29,749 nucleotides of DNA from Cryomorphaceae bacterium (GCA_022565745.1 JAIUMB010000006.1:1-29749), one strand, 5' to 3'. Positions 1 to 8,278 are shown, counted from the stretch's first letter. Notes: generated by a model from the sequence alone, not told the origin. Made by a program: numbers and translations.

Positions 1-1158
1 GACGACGAACAATACGAGGTGCCTGTCATTACCACTTCTTCGTTTTACGAATCCCTACAAGAACAATTGGGCTGGAAGAAATTGGACGAAGAATCGCTTC
101 AGCTGGGAATTTACCTTATAGGCAATTTGGATGAAGACGGGTATCTGCGTAGAGATTTAGATGCCATCACCGACGATTTGGCGTTTTCTGTTGGCATTAT
201 CACTACCAAAGAAAAGCTTGAATCTTTGCTTAAAGTCATTCAAACATTGGATCCCGCAGGTGTTGGGGCGCGCGACTTACAAGAGTGCTTGTCGTTGCAA
301 CTTCAGAGAAAAACGCCTACGGAAACCATCAAACTTGCTCAAGCAGTTATTGATGAACACTTCAACGAATTTACCCGCAAACACTACGAAAAAATTACCA
401 ACAGACTCAATATTTCTGAAGAGCAACTAAAAGAAGCGCTCGAGCAAATTGGCAAATTGAACCCCCGCCCCGGAAACTCCATTGAAAGTGGTCGCACCAT
501 TTCGCAAGCCATCACCCCAGACTTTATTATTTCTATCAACGACGGCGAATTGGAACTTACGCTCAACGCAAGGAATGCACCCGAACTCAATGTGAGCAAC
601 GAATACAAAGACATGCTAAATGCCTATAAGGCTCAGGGCAAGAAAAAAGACAAACGCGTTAATGAGGCCGCTCAGTTTGTCAAGCAAAAACTCGACGCTG
701 CCAAATGGTTTATCGAAGCCATTCAGCAGCGCCAGCAAACTTTGCTCATTACCATGTCTTCCATTATGAATTATCAAAAAGATTACTTTTTGAGTGGCGA
801 CGAAAAAGATTTGCGCCCGATGATTCTCAAAGACATCGCCGAAGAAATCAACATGGACATCTCTACCGTTTCGCGCGTTGCCAACAGCAAATACGTTCTT
901 ACGCCTTACGGCACATTCTTGATTAAACAATTTTTCAGCGAGTCCATGACCAATGAAGACGGCGAGGAAGTATCCACCCGGGAAATCAAAAAAATTCTGG
1001 AAGAAAGTATTGCCGAGGAAGACAAGCGAAAACCGTTAACCGACGAAAAATTGGCCAAAATCCTCAAAGAAAAGGGATACCCCATTGCACGACGAACCAT
1101 AGCCAAATATCGAGAACAACTGGACATCCCTGTGGCTCGACTACGCAAAGAACTATAA
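1..1158 (+). CDS. rpoN: RNA polymerase sigma-54 factor RpoN (5'-truncated by window edge)
   Basis: The reading frame is open from base 1 and ends in TAA at 1156-1158. About 385 residues are visible. The N-terminal activator-interaction region I (roughly the first 100 residues of a usual 480-500) lies outside the window. The visible part begins in the acidic linker and core-binding domain and carries the helix-turn-helix region near 'DISTVSRVANSKY'. It ends with the RpoN box 'ARRTIAKYRE' about 25 residues before the C terminus, which contacts the -24 promoter element. Sigma-54 directs core polymerase to -24/-12 promoters that need an AAA+ activator. No activator gene or -24/-12 promoter is visible here. 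The gene is followed after 4 nt by the PAP2-like gene, so the two are probably cotranscribed. Identification is secure from the RpoN box. Confidence 0.97.
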   Translation, partial: DDEQYEVPVITTSSFYESLQEQLGWKKLDEESLQLGIYLIGNLDEDGYLRRDLDAITDDLAFSVGIITTKEKLESLLKVIQTLDPAGVGARDLQECLSLQLQRKTPTETIKLAQAVIDEHFNEFTRKHYEKITNRLNISEEQLKEALEQIGKLNPRPGNSIESGRTISQAITPDFIISINDGELELTLNARNAPELNVSNEYKDMLNAYKAQGKKKDKRVNEAAQFVKQKLDAAKWFIEAIQQRQQTLLITMSSIMNYQKDYFLSGDEKDLRPMILKDIAEEINMDISTVSRVANSKYVLTPYGTFLIKQFFSESMTNEDGEEVSTREIKKILEESIAEEDKRKPLTDEKLAKILKEKGYPIARRTIAKYREQLDIPVARLRKEL

Positions 1159-1162
1159 GCTT

Positions 1163-1762
1163 ATGCGGATTGTTGCCCATGTCATCTCCTACGTCATCCA
1201 CCCATCCCTGATGCCTTTTTTGGGTATTTTGGCTCTGCTGCAAACCTATCATTATACATTTCCCGAAGCACTCTATTACCGCATCATCATTCTTGTGGTC
1301 AGTGGAACCTATTTATTGCCCCTTTTGGCAACAACAATCATTTACAAAATCGGGTATATTTCGTCTATTAAAATGGTGAAAAGTGAGGACCGCAAAACCC
1401 CCTTTTTGTTAACCGCTATATTCTTCTATTTTACCGCACAAATTCTCAAGTCTGTAGAGGCCATTCCCCTTTTATACATTTATCTGATGGCCGCGTCCGT
1501 TACGGTTTTTATCCAATTGACAGCTTTGGGGAAATATAAGATAAGTGCTCACACGGCCGGTATTGCCGGACTCATGACCTTATTGACCATCATGCATCTT
1601 CAAGGGGGTAATCTGTCTATTCATTGGCTTGGTGGTGGCTATTTGATCATGGGATTAGTGGGGTGGTCGCGACTTTTCCTGCAAGCGCATACGCAAACTG
1701 AAGTCTTTTTGGGTTATCTCAGCGGGATGGTTCCCTTGGTTATCTTTGTTTTTATTTTCTAA
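1163..1762 (+). CDS. PAP2-superfamily-like integral membrane protein
   Basis: This 199-residue, very hydrophobic protein has about six predicted membrane segments. It carries a recognisable but degenerate PAP2 phosphatase signature: K70-x6-R77 (family K-x6-R-P, but Lys follows the Arg), S128-A-H130 in place of P-S-G-H, and S169-R170-x5-H176-x3-E180 in place of S-R-x5-H-x3-D. The catalytic histidines and the Ser-Arg pair are therefore kept. The family usually dephosphorylates lipid or isoprenoid phosphates at the membrane; the substrate here is unknown. The ATG lies 4 nt after the rpoN stop, and the 3' end overlaps the next gene, so a three-gene operon is likely. I infer family membership from motif spacing. 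Activity is uncertain because two motif residues deviate from the consensus. Confidence 0.72.
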   Translation: MRIVAHVISYVIHPSLMPFLGILALLQTYHYTFPEALYYRIIILVVSGTYLLPLLATTIIYKIGYISSIKMVKSEDRKTPFLLTAIFFYFTAQILKSVEAIPLLYIYLMAASVTVFIQLTALGKYKISAHTAGIAGLMTLLTIMHLQGGNLSIHWLGGGYLIMGLVGWSRLFLQAHTQTEVFLGYLSGMVPLVIFVFIF

Positions 1763-3236
1763 AAACCAACCATTGGTTACATTTTTAAAAAAACACTGGT
1801 TTTGGCTATTGAGTGGTGTCGCATTGTTGTACTATGTCGTCCTCATGGTGGCAGCCCATACCCCCGCATTTGCCGATGCGCTTCGAGGCGTTGAGGTTGC
1901 TCAGTCATATTTTAATGGCGCCCCTTTTAACCATATCTCTTACGTCAATCCAAACGCGCCGGATGTGCTGCTACATGAATTTGTTGCGTGGTGGACGCCC
2001 GGACAATACTTACTTCCAATGTCGCTATTCGCCATTGGTTTTAGTTGGACAGCCGCTTTTAATATCAGCATTATCGTGTGTTTACTGCTTGGCGTTTGGG
2101 GATGGGTACGTCTTTGGAAACGGGAAGTCTCATTCCAAATATTGGCTTGGTTAATTGTCCTTTTTATTCTCAATAGAAATGTTTACTGGCACACATTACT
2201 TTATATGGGTGGTGACCTGCTGCTCTTTGCCATTTTGCCCTATTTCATTCACCACATGCTGTACGGAAAAAAGGCCATAGAGTGGCTCCCCTTTTGGATT
2301 TTGGCCGGATTTGTTGCGAAAGCCTCGTTCTTGGTTTTTATCATCCCCATTGTTATTTGGAAGTGTTATCCCTTTAAAGATTTAAAAAAAACCGTAATCA
2401 AACTACTGCCATCGGCTGTGGTGTTATTGATGATATGGTTACTGTTTCTCAGTCAGGGACACACGCCAAATGCAAACATCGATACCGAAGGCTACGGCAA
2501 CCTCCCTCACCGCGCGTGGAATGGTTGGATCTATGGATGGGCTGCTCCTTTGGCCATTCCTTTTTGGCTATGGTCAAGCTTAGAGAGCGTTTGGAAGAAC
2601 GCCTTATTAGCTGAATGGTTGTTGTACGCCGTCTTTATTGTAGCAGGAGGGCTGTCTATTTTCCTTCTTTTTCCACGAAAAAAAATGAGCAAGTATCACC
2701 AAATGGCCATAGCCGTGTACGTGTTTTTTGTAGCTTTCTTTGCCGTTAATCAAATGTCGTTCAAAGCCATTTCCTTTGAAGCCAGACACTTTTATCCCTT
2801 GGCATTGATAACACTTCCCATCGTAGTAAAGCGAATGCCTAAATTCATCTTACCCATTCTACTTATCGTCGCGTTTGCAGACGTGTATCGCGTCTATTCG
2901 TTACACAACGACATATCAAACCGCTATTGCAAAACGAAATCGCTGATGCTTCCATATTGCGTGGAAGAGGATTTTCCTGAAAATGCCATAATCATCACCG
3001 ATAAGTGGGATGCTTTACCAGGCATACCAAACACGCACAAGATGGCTTTGGAGCTTGTCAATTCTGAACAAAAGACTACACAGTACCGGTTAATCACGGG
3101 CATAGAAACGCCAAACCGACCGATTTTCACAACACTTGGTTCATCAGAACGCCCTAAAGTGGGGGTCTTCTTTGAATTGCAAAAAGAAGATCTACTGCCT
3201 TTGGAATTGGATGCGTACATTTTTGTTGAGCCATAA
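1746..3236 (+). CDS. Polytopic membrane protein, possibly a GT-C fold glycosyltransferase
   Basis: A 496-residue protein with about ten hydrophobic segments over residues 15-380 and a C-terminal soluble domain of about 110 residues. The first predicted non-cytoplasmic loop contains 'FADALRGVE', a position where GT-C enzymes that use polyprenyl-linked sugars often carry an acidic residue; this is only suggestive. The chosen start is TTG at 1746, overlapping the upstream stop by 17 nt. Another TTG lies at 1773, and no ATG precedes the first membrane segment, so the start is uncertain. The sequence shows a membrane protein clearly, but I do not recognise the family. A polymerase or ligase of surface glycans is a fair alternative. 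It is the last gene of the plus-strand cluster and converges on atpG. Confidence 0.6.
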   Translation: MFLFSKNQPLVTFLKKHWFWLLSGVALLYYVVLMVAAHTPAFADALRGVEVAQSYFNGAPFNHISYVNPNAPDVLLHEFVAWWTPGQYLLPMSLFAIGFSWTAAFNISIIVCLLLGVWGWVRLWKREVSFQILAWLIVLFILNRNVYWHTLLYMGGDLLLFAILPYFIHHMLYGKKAIEWLPFWILAGFVAKASFLVFIIPIVIWKCYPFKDLKKTVIKLLPSAVVLLMIWLLFLSQGHTPNANIDTEGYGNLPHRAWNGWIYGWAAPLAIPFWLWSSLESVWKNALLAEWLLYAVFIVAGGLSIFLLFPRKKMSKYHQMAIAVYVFFVAFFAVNQMSFKAISFEARHFYPLALITLPIVVKRMPKFILPILLIVAFADVYRVYSLHNDISNRYCKTKSLMLPYCVEEDFPENAIIITDKWDALPGIPNTHKMALELVNSEQKTTQYRLITGIETPNRPIFTTLGSSERPKVGVFFELQKEDLLPLELDAYIFVEP

Positions 3237-3238
3237 AA

Positions 3239-3262
3239 AAAGACGCACCGAAGTGCGTCTTT
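3239..3262. terminator. Bidirectional intrinsic terminator between the rpoN cluster and the atp operon
   Basis: A perfect 10-bp stem (3239-3248 with 3253-3262) closes a 4-nt loop and sits between two convergent genes. Read on the minus strand, the loop is TTCG closed by C-G, the exceptionally stable UUCG tetraloop, and the stem runs into six T residues. It is therefore a strong terminator for the atp operon and weaker on the plus strand. Confidence 0.88.
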
Positions 3263-3286
3263 ATGAAGACAGTAAATGTCTGTATA

Positions 3287-4150
3287 TTATCCTTCCAAGG
3301 CAGCAGCTCCACCAACAATCTCGAGGATTTCGTTGGTAATGGCAGCCTGACGTGCTTTGTTGTAATCGAGTTTCAACAAGCGCGACAATTCCTTGGCGTT
3401 ATCCGTTGCTTTGTGCATGGCAGTCATACGTGCACCATGCTCTGAGGCATTGGAATCCAATACAGCCTTAAAAAGTTGTGTTTTGAGCGACTTCGGAATC
3501 AATTCAGCGACAATCTCTTCTTTTTCCGGCTCAAAGATGTACTCTGAAGAAGCCGTGGTATTTTCACCTTCAACCGGCGCAATAGGAAGCATGGTTTCAA
3601 GCAAAGGCATTTGAGACCCGGCATTTTTAAAGTGGTTATACAACACTTGCACTTTGTCGTAGGTGCCCTCTGCAAACGCATTCATGGCGTATTCCGCTAC
3701 TTCCGCTACATTGTCAAACGTCAAATCGTTGAAGATGGCACTGTGATCGGCGGCTACGGTAAATGTCTTACGTAGTAAATCATTGCCCTTTTTACCGATG
3801 GTTACCAAAGTCACATCTACACCTTTTTCTTGGTAAGCCAAAGCTTCACGACGAGTAAGTCGAATGATGTTGGCATTAAATGCGCCGCACAATCCACGGT
3901 TGGAAGTCACGGGAATCAAAAGCACACGCTTTATATCACGCTGCTGTCCATACACGCTTTCGCTTTGATCGAGTGATGCATTCAGTCCGCTGAGAAGCTC
4001 GGTGAGTTTCTCCGCATAAGGACGCATCTGTGTGATGGCGTCCTGAGCTTTTTTCAATTTCGCAGCCGACACCATTTTCATTGCAGAGGTAATCTGCATG
4101 GTGCTGCCTACGGATTGTATGCGGTTTCTGAGTTCTTTAAGGTTGGCCAT
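3287..4150 (-). CDS. atpG: F1Fo ATP synthase subunit gamma
   Basis: This is the central rotor shaft that couples c-ring rotation to catalysis in F1. The 287-residue protein begins 'MANLKELRNRI' and ends with the highly conserved helix 'ARQAAITNEILEIVGGAAAL', which enters the alpha3beta3 core. Between the two coiled-coil helices is the expected Rossmann-like domain ('NRGLCGAFNANI'). The length is typical. It is the last gene of the atp run, 21 nt after atpA, and is followed by the UUCG hairpin terminator. atpD and atpC, which often follow atpG in other phyla, are not here. Confidence 0.98.
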   Translation of the reverse strand: MANLKELRNRIQSVGSTMQITSAMKMVSAAKLKKAQDAITQMRPYAEKLTELLSGLNASLDQSESVYGQQRDIKRVLLIPVTSNRGLCGAFNANIIRLTRREALAYQEKGVDVTLVTIGKKGNDLLRKTFTVAADHSAIFNDLTFDNVAEVAEYAMNAFAEGTYDKVQVLYNHFKNAGSQMPLLETMLPIAPVEGENTTASSEYIFEPEKEEIVAELIPKSLKTQLFKAVLDSNASEHGARMTAMHKATDNAKELSRLLKLDYNKARQAAITNEILEIVGGAAALEG

Positions 4151-4171
4151 GAAGAACCGTATTCGGGGTTA

Positions 4172-5746
4172 TTAGTATTTAGACGACAAATCTTTAGCTA
4201 CCTTTTCAAGTACACCAGTTTGTTCTTCTGTGTATTTACCAGCTTTTAACTGATCCAATGTATCGCGGTGCTTGGTATCTAGAAACGCGAGGAATTCGGC
4301 TTCGAATTCTTTCACACGGTTCACAGGTACTTTATTAAGTAAGCCTTTGGTACCACAGTAAATGATGGCAATTTGCTTTTCCACAGACATTGGGCTATTC
4401 ACATTTTGCTTGAGAATTTCCACGTTGCGGCGACCCTTGTTGATAACCGACATGGTTGCGGCATCGAGGTCAGATCCAAACTTGGCAAAAGCTTCCAATT
4501 CACGGAACTGCGCTTGGTCGAGCTTAAGCGTACCTGCAACCTTCTTCATCGACTTGATCTGTGCAGAACCACCCACACGTGATACGGAGATACCTACGTT
4601 AATGGCAGGACGAACACCGGAGTTAAACAAGTCAGACTCAAGGAAGATTTGACCATCGGTAATGGAAATTACGTTGGTTGGAATATACGCCGAAACGTCA
4701 CCTGCTTGTGTTTCAATGATGGGAAGCGCCGTTAAAGAACCACCACCCTTCACTTTGCCTTTTAGTGACTCTGGCAAGTCGTTCATTTGCGCAGCGATTG
4801 CGTCGTTGTTGATCACTTTTGCAGCGCGTTCCAACAAGCGAGAGTGCAAGTAGAATACATCACCGGGGTAAGCTTCACGTCCGGGTGGACGACGAAGAAG
4901 TAGTGACACCTCACGGTAAGCAACGGCTTGTTTTGACAAGTCATCATAAACGATCAATGCAGGACGTCCGGTATCGCGGAAGTACTCGCCAATGGCAGCA
5001 CCGGCGAAAGGCGCGTAAAACTGCATAGGCGCAGGGTCAGATGCATTGGCAGCAACGATAACGGTATAGTCCATTGCACCGGCTTCTTCAAGCGTTTTTT
5101 GAATCTGCGCGATGGTAGAACCTTTTTGTCCGATACCTACGTAGATACAGAAAACAGGCTCACCGGCATCATAAAATTCTTTTTGGTTGATGATGGTATC
5201 AATCGCTACGGCTGTTTTACCAGTTTGGCGGTCACCAATGATCAACTCACGTTGTCCACGTCCGATAGGGATCATCGCGTCAACCGCTTTGATACCGGTT
5301 TGAAGTGGTTCGTTTACCGGCTGGCGGTAGATTACACCCGGGGCTTTGCGCTCGAGTGGCATTTGAAACGTTTCGCCTTCAATGGCACCTTTACCATCGA
5401 TGGGCTGGCCAAGTGTATCTACAACACGACCTACAATCCCTTCACCAACGTTGATGGAGGCGATACGTCCAGTGCGTTTTACGGTGCTACCCTCACGAAT
5501 TTCGGTAGAAGCACCAAGCAATACAATACCTACGTTATCTTCTTCAAGGTTGAGAACGATACCTTGGAGTCCGTTTTCAAATTCAACAAGTTCACCGGCT
5601 TGTGCACTGGAAAGGCCAAATGCACGAGCGATACCATCACCTACTTGAAGGATGGTTCCAACCTCTTGCAATTCGGTTTCAGAGCGGAAACCTGACAATT
5701 GTTCTCTTAGTATTGCTGATACTTCAGCGGGTTTAACTTCAGCCAT
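4172..5746 (-). CDS. atpA: F1Fo ATP synthase subunit alpha
   Basis: The non-catalytic nucleotide-binding subunit of F1, 524 residues, full length. The Walker A motif GDRQTGKT is at 171-178, and the catalytic-site arginine finger lies in 'SVSRVGGSAQ' near residue 385. An N-terminal beta-barrel with a delta-binding helix comes first, and a helical C-terminal domain follows. It lies between atpH (15 nt upstream) and atpG in the standard H-A-G order. The protein sequence is entirely typical and no key residue is missing. Confidence 0.99.
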   Translation of the reverse strand: MAEVKPAEVSAILREQLSGFRSETELQEVGTILQVGDGIARAFGLSSAQAGELVEFENGLQGIVLNLEEDNVGIVLLGASTEIREGSTVKRTGRIASINVGEGIVGRVVDTLGQPIDGKGAIEGETFQMPLERKAPGVIYRQPVNEPLQTGIKAVDAMIPIGRGQRELIIGDRQTGKTAVAIDTIINQKEFYDAGEPVFCIYVGIGQKGSTIAQIQKTLEEAGAMDYTVIVAANASDPAPMQFYAPFAGAAIGEYFRDTGRPALIVYDDLSKQAVAYREVSLLLRRPPGREAYPGDVFYLHSRLLERAAKVINNDAIAAQMNDLPESLKGKVKGGGSLTALPIIETQAGDVSAYIPTNVISITDGQIFLESDLFNSGVRPAINVGISVSRVGGSAQIKSMKKVAGTLKLDQAQFRELEAFAKFGSDLDAATMSVINKGRRNVEILKQNVNSPMSVEKQIAIIYCGTKGLLNKVPVNRVKEFEAEFLAFLDTKHRDTLDQLKAGKYTEEQTGVLEKVAKDLSSKY

Positions 5747-5761
5747 TACGATTGAATTTAA

Positions 5762-6319
5762 TTAAAGTTTTGGGACGTACAAGTTTTTAGAAAATTGGTG
5801 CTTGAGGCCGGCTAATTTAGCGGCCACACTACCGTTGTATTGTTGATCTTCCAAACGAAGAACAATACCGGCGATGATGTCGGGGTTGACGGTATACTCC
5901 ACGCTAACATCCGACTCTGCCCATTTACGCAAGGCATCTTCGACCGTTGTGCGTTGAGCGTCTGACAATTCAGTTGCGGTAGTAACAAATGCTTCTTTAA
6001 TGCCCTTCATAGCGCGATATTGGAGCATGAAGCTCTCCGCGATTTCGAGTAAAACATCTTCGCGGTTTTTGCGGGTAATCAAGTTTAGAAAAAGCATGGA
6101 TGCCGGTTGGAAAGAGCTTTCAAACAAGATTTTAAAAATGGCAATCTTCTTATCCTTTTTTACAACAGGACTTTTGAGTAGCAAGCGAAAGTCGCGACTT
6201 TCAACACCAACTGCATTAAGGTGTCGCATATCGGCGGCAATCTCTTCAACCAGAGACTTCTCCTGCGCGAGCAAAAGAAGTGATTTGGCGTACCTACTGG
6301 CTATTTTTACTGATCGCAT
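5762..6319 (-). CDS. atpH: F1Fo ATP synthase subunit delta
   Basis: The 185-residue peripheral-stalk subunit links the top of F1 (the alpha N termini) to subunit b. It begins 'MRSVKIASRYAKSLL', the usual 'RYAKAL' start of the OSCP/delta family. The C-terminal half has the expected beta-strand segment, 'VNPDIIAGIVLRLEDQQYNGSV' with the conserved I-G-x-V/I core, and it ends '...LAGLKHQFSK'. Length and position between atpF and atpA are normal. Spacing is 20 nt to atpF and 15 nt to atpA. Confidence 0.96.
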   Translation of the reverse strand: MRSVKIASRYAKSLLLLAQEKSLVEEIAADMRHLNAVGVESRDFRLLLKSPVVKKDKKIAIFKILFESSFQPASMLFLNLITRKNREDVLLEIAESFMLQYRAMKGIKEAFVTTATELSDAQRTTVEDALRKWAESDVSVEYTVNPDIIAGIVLRLEDQQYNGSVAAKLAGLKHQFSKNLYVPKL

Positions 6320-6339
6320 AAGGCGATAAAGTTAGTTTA

Positions 6340-6828
6340 TTATTTAATGTCCTCCAACATTTCGTTGATAAGGGCTTCTTGTCTTTTGGCGTCTGAAAGT
6401 TCTTTACGCAAAATCTTTTCTGCCATGTCGATGCTTAATGCAGCCACTTGATTTTTAAGCTCAGTCATGGCAGCACGTTTTTGCATTTCAATTTGCTCAC
6501 GGGCATTCTCGATCATCTTTTCGGCTTCTGATTTTGCGGCTTCTTTGGCACCATCGATGGTTTTGTCGCGCAATTCGCGTCCTTCTTTAAGCATGGCATC
6601 GCGTTCAGCACGAGCTTCGGCAAGAATCTTTTCGTTATCCGCTTGGAGGTTTTTCATTTCCTCACGTGCTTTTTCCGCCGATTTCAATGCGTTATCGATG
6701 CTTTCTTCGCGATCTTTAACCGCAGTGAGGATGGGTCCCCATGCGAATTTCTTCAATAAGAAGACCAACAACAAAAAGGTAAGTGTTGTCCAAAAGATCA
6801 GACCAAATCCGGGAGTTACTAATTCCAT
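6340..6828 (-). CDS. atpF: F1Fo ATP synthase subunit b
   Basis: Peripheral stalk subunit of 162 residues. A single N-terminal membrane segment (about residues 8-25) is followed by a long charged coiled coil rich in Ala, Glu and Lys, as in subunit b. I chose the ATG at 6828 ('MELVTPGFGLIFW'), because the upstream in-frame ATG at 6873 would add 15 non-conserved residues and lies inside the hairpin between atpE and atpF. One b gene is present, so the stalk is presumably a b2 homodimer. The hairpin just upstream may reduce its expression relative to atpE. Confidence 0.96.
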   Translation of the reverse strand: MELVTPGFGLIFWTTLTFLLLVFLLKKFAWGPILTAVKDREESIDNALKSAEKAREEMKNLQADNEKILAEARAERDAMLKEGRELRDKTIDGAKEAAKSEAEKMIENAREQIEMQKRAAMTELKNQVAALSIDMAEKILRKELSDAKRQEALINEMLEDIK

Positions 6829-6857
6829 TGTTTTTTGTTTGATTGAGTGAAATAAAG

Positions 6858-6886
6858 CGCGAAGCGAACCCAACGTTCGCTTCGCG
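6858..6886 (-). promoter_or_regulatory. Strong intercistronic hairpin between atpE and atpF
   Basis: A perfect 12-bp GC-rich stem (6858-6869 with 6875-6886) closes a 5-nt loop in the 73-nt gap between the atpE stop and the atpF start. On the minus strand it is followed by a poor T-run (CTTTATTT). It could therefore be a partial terminator or a 3' stabiliser of an atpE-containing mRNA. Either would help the cell make more c subunit than b subunit. Confidence 0.75.
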
Positions 6887-6901
6887 GTTTAAACAGTTGT
6901 C

Positions 6902-7120
6902 TTAGGCGCCAGTGTTGGTTCCCAATAGCGCTACTACGATGGCAAACAGACCTGCACCCTCGATAAGGGCAGCAGCGATAATCATCGCAGTTTGGATTTT
7001 ACCGGCAGCTTCGGGTTGACGAGCGATTCCTTCCATTGCAGAACCACCTACTTTTCCGATACCTAGACCGATTCCCAACGTTGCGAGACCGGCTCCGATT
7101 GCAGCAATACTTCCTACCAT
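6902..7120 (-). CDS. atpE: F1Fo ATP synthase subunit c (proteolipid)
   Basis: Rotor-ring subunit of 72 residues forming a two-helix hairpin. The loop 'ARQPEAAGK' has the conserved R-Q-P (residues 34-36) that contacts gamma/epsilon. The ion-carrying carboxylate is Glu54 in 'AALIEGAGLFAIV'. Glu54 is followed by Gly rather than Ser/Thr, and the first helix lacks the Gln used by sodium rings, so proton coupling is expected. It lies 36 nt after atpB and is followed by the strong hairpin. Confidence 0.98.
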   Translation of the reverse strand: MVGSIAAIGAGLATLGIGLGIGKVGGSAMEGIARQPEAAGKIQTAMIIAAALIEGAGLFAIVVALLGTNTGA

Positions 7121-7156
7121 TTTAATTGAATTTAGGAATTAAACAAAAAAACTAAC

Positions 7157-8278
7157 TTAATGGTGCTCATGCTCTTCAACGGCTTGGCCGATGAACAATG
7201 CAGTAAGCAACGCAAATATGTATGCTTGTAGTAGGGCCACAAGTACTTTAATAACAAAGATAAACAACGTTAAAATGATCGCTGCCGGACTGACCCAAAT
7301 GGAGTCCAACACAAAAATCAACGAAATCAAACTCAAGATAACGATGTGGCCTGCCGTCATATTGGCAAACAAACGTATCATCAAGGCAAATGGCTTGGCA
7401 AATACACTCACCAATTCGATGGGCGCCAAGAGGATTCTAACAGGCACAGGAACACCAGGCATCCAGAAAATGTGTTTCCAGTAATCTTTTTTACCATTGA
7501 TGTTGACAATGATTAATGACAATACCGCCAATACCATGGTGAAAGCAATGTTACCACTTAAGTTGGCTCCACCGGGGATGAAGGGGATAAGACCCAACAT
7601 ATTGGCAATCCAAATAAAGAAAAATAAAGACAGTAAGTAAGGTACAAAGCGATGGTAGTGTTTGTGACCGATGTTTTGTAAAGCTATTTCGTCGCGAACA
7701 AAAACGATGAGCGGCTCTAAGAACGAAGCCATGCCTTTGGGCGCTACGCCACTACCGTTTTTCTTATAATAATTGGCCGCAGGTAAAATGATGATGAGCA
7801 TCAAAATGGCGGTTACAAACAAAGAGGCTACGTTTTTGGTGATCGACACATCAATGGGGCGAGCGTTGAGCGCGTGGTGTTCCTCGTCGAGGTCGAGATA
7901 TACGCCATCTTCATTGGCCGAGGCACTGGCCAAGTAAATTTTTTCGTGGAATTTCACAAAGCGCTGACCATTGACCTCTACTACTTCTTTACCGGCATCA
8001 TCGTGGTGAAATGCGGATGAAGAGAATACAGACAGACCACCTTTACTGGTATAAACGATGACCGGAAGCGACACACTTACAGGGTGACCTTTCCAGTCAA
8101 ACAAATGCCAGTCGTAGCTATCACCAATGTGATGCATGATGACAGCATTGATGTCCTCATCTTCATGGGTTTCTAAATCGCTTGCAGCTAAGTCACTTGT
8201 GATGTGCTCATGCTCTTGGGCGTAACCAAAGCTGATGGCAAAAGCCGTAATGATGGTGAAAAAGATGTTCCGGTGCAT
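7157..8278 (-). CDS. atpB: F1Fo ATP synthase subunit a with N-terminal signal peptide and periplasmic extension
   Basis: The membrane stator of the proton channel, 373 residues from the ATG at 8278. This is about 100 residues longer than E. coli subunit a. A likely signal peptide (residues 1-20) is followed by a His/Asp/Glu-rich extension of about 125 residues before the first canonical membrane helix. The essential arginine is R302 in 'MIRLFANMTAGH', and Q351 lies in 'LLQAYIF'. The site equivalent to E. coli Glu219 is His311, and that equivalent to His245 is Lys344. The C terminus is His-rich ('EEHEHH'). The upstream ATG at 8338 would put the protein start ahead of the predicted promoter, so it was rejected. 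Confidence 0.96.
   Translation of the reverse strand: MHRNIFFTIITAFAISFGYAQEHEHITSDLAASDLETHEDEDINAVIMHHIGDSYDWHLFDWKGHPVSVSLPVIVYTSKGGLSVFSSSAFHHDDAGKEVVEVNGQRFVKFHEKIYLASASANEDGVYLDLDEEHHALNARPIDVSITKNVASLFVTAILMLIIILPAANYYKKNGSGVAPKGMASFLEPLIVFVRDEIALQNIGHKHYHRFVPYLLSLFFFIWIANMLGLIPFIPGGANLSGNIAFTMVLAVLSLIIVNINGKKDYWKHIFWMPGVPVPVRILLAPIELVSVFAKPFALMIRLFANMTAGHIVILSLISLIFVLDSIWVSPAAIILTLFIFVIKVLVALLQAYIFALLTALFIGQAVEEHEHH

Noticed and set aside
5099..5695. 198-residue plus-strand open frame
   Set aside because: It lies fully antisense within atpA, a strongly conserved gene, and its sequence has no recognisable domain.
6467..6850. 127-residue plus-strand open frame
   Set aside because: It is antisense to atpF and its Ser/Arg/Ala-rich composition is the mirror of the b-subunit coiled coil.
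6902..7120. Sodium-coupled c-ring
   Set aside because: Glu54 is followed by Gly, not Ser/Thr, and the Gln of sodium rings is absent.
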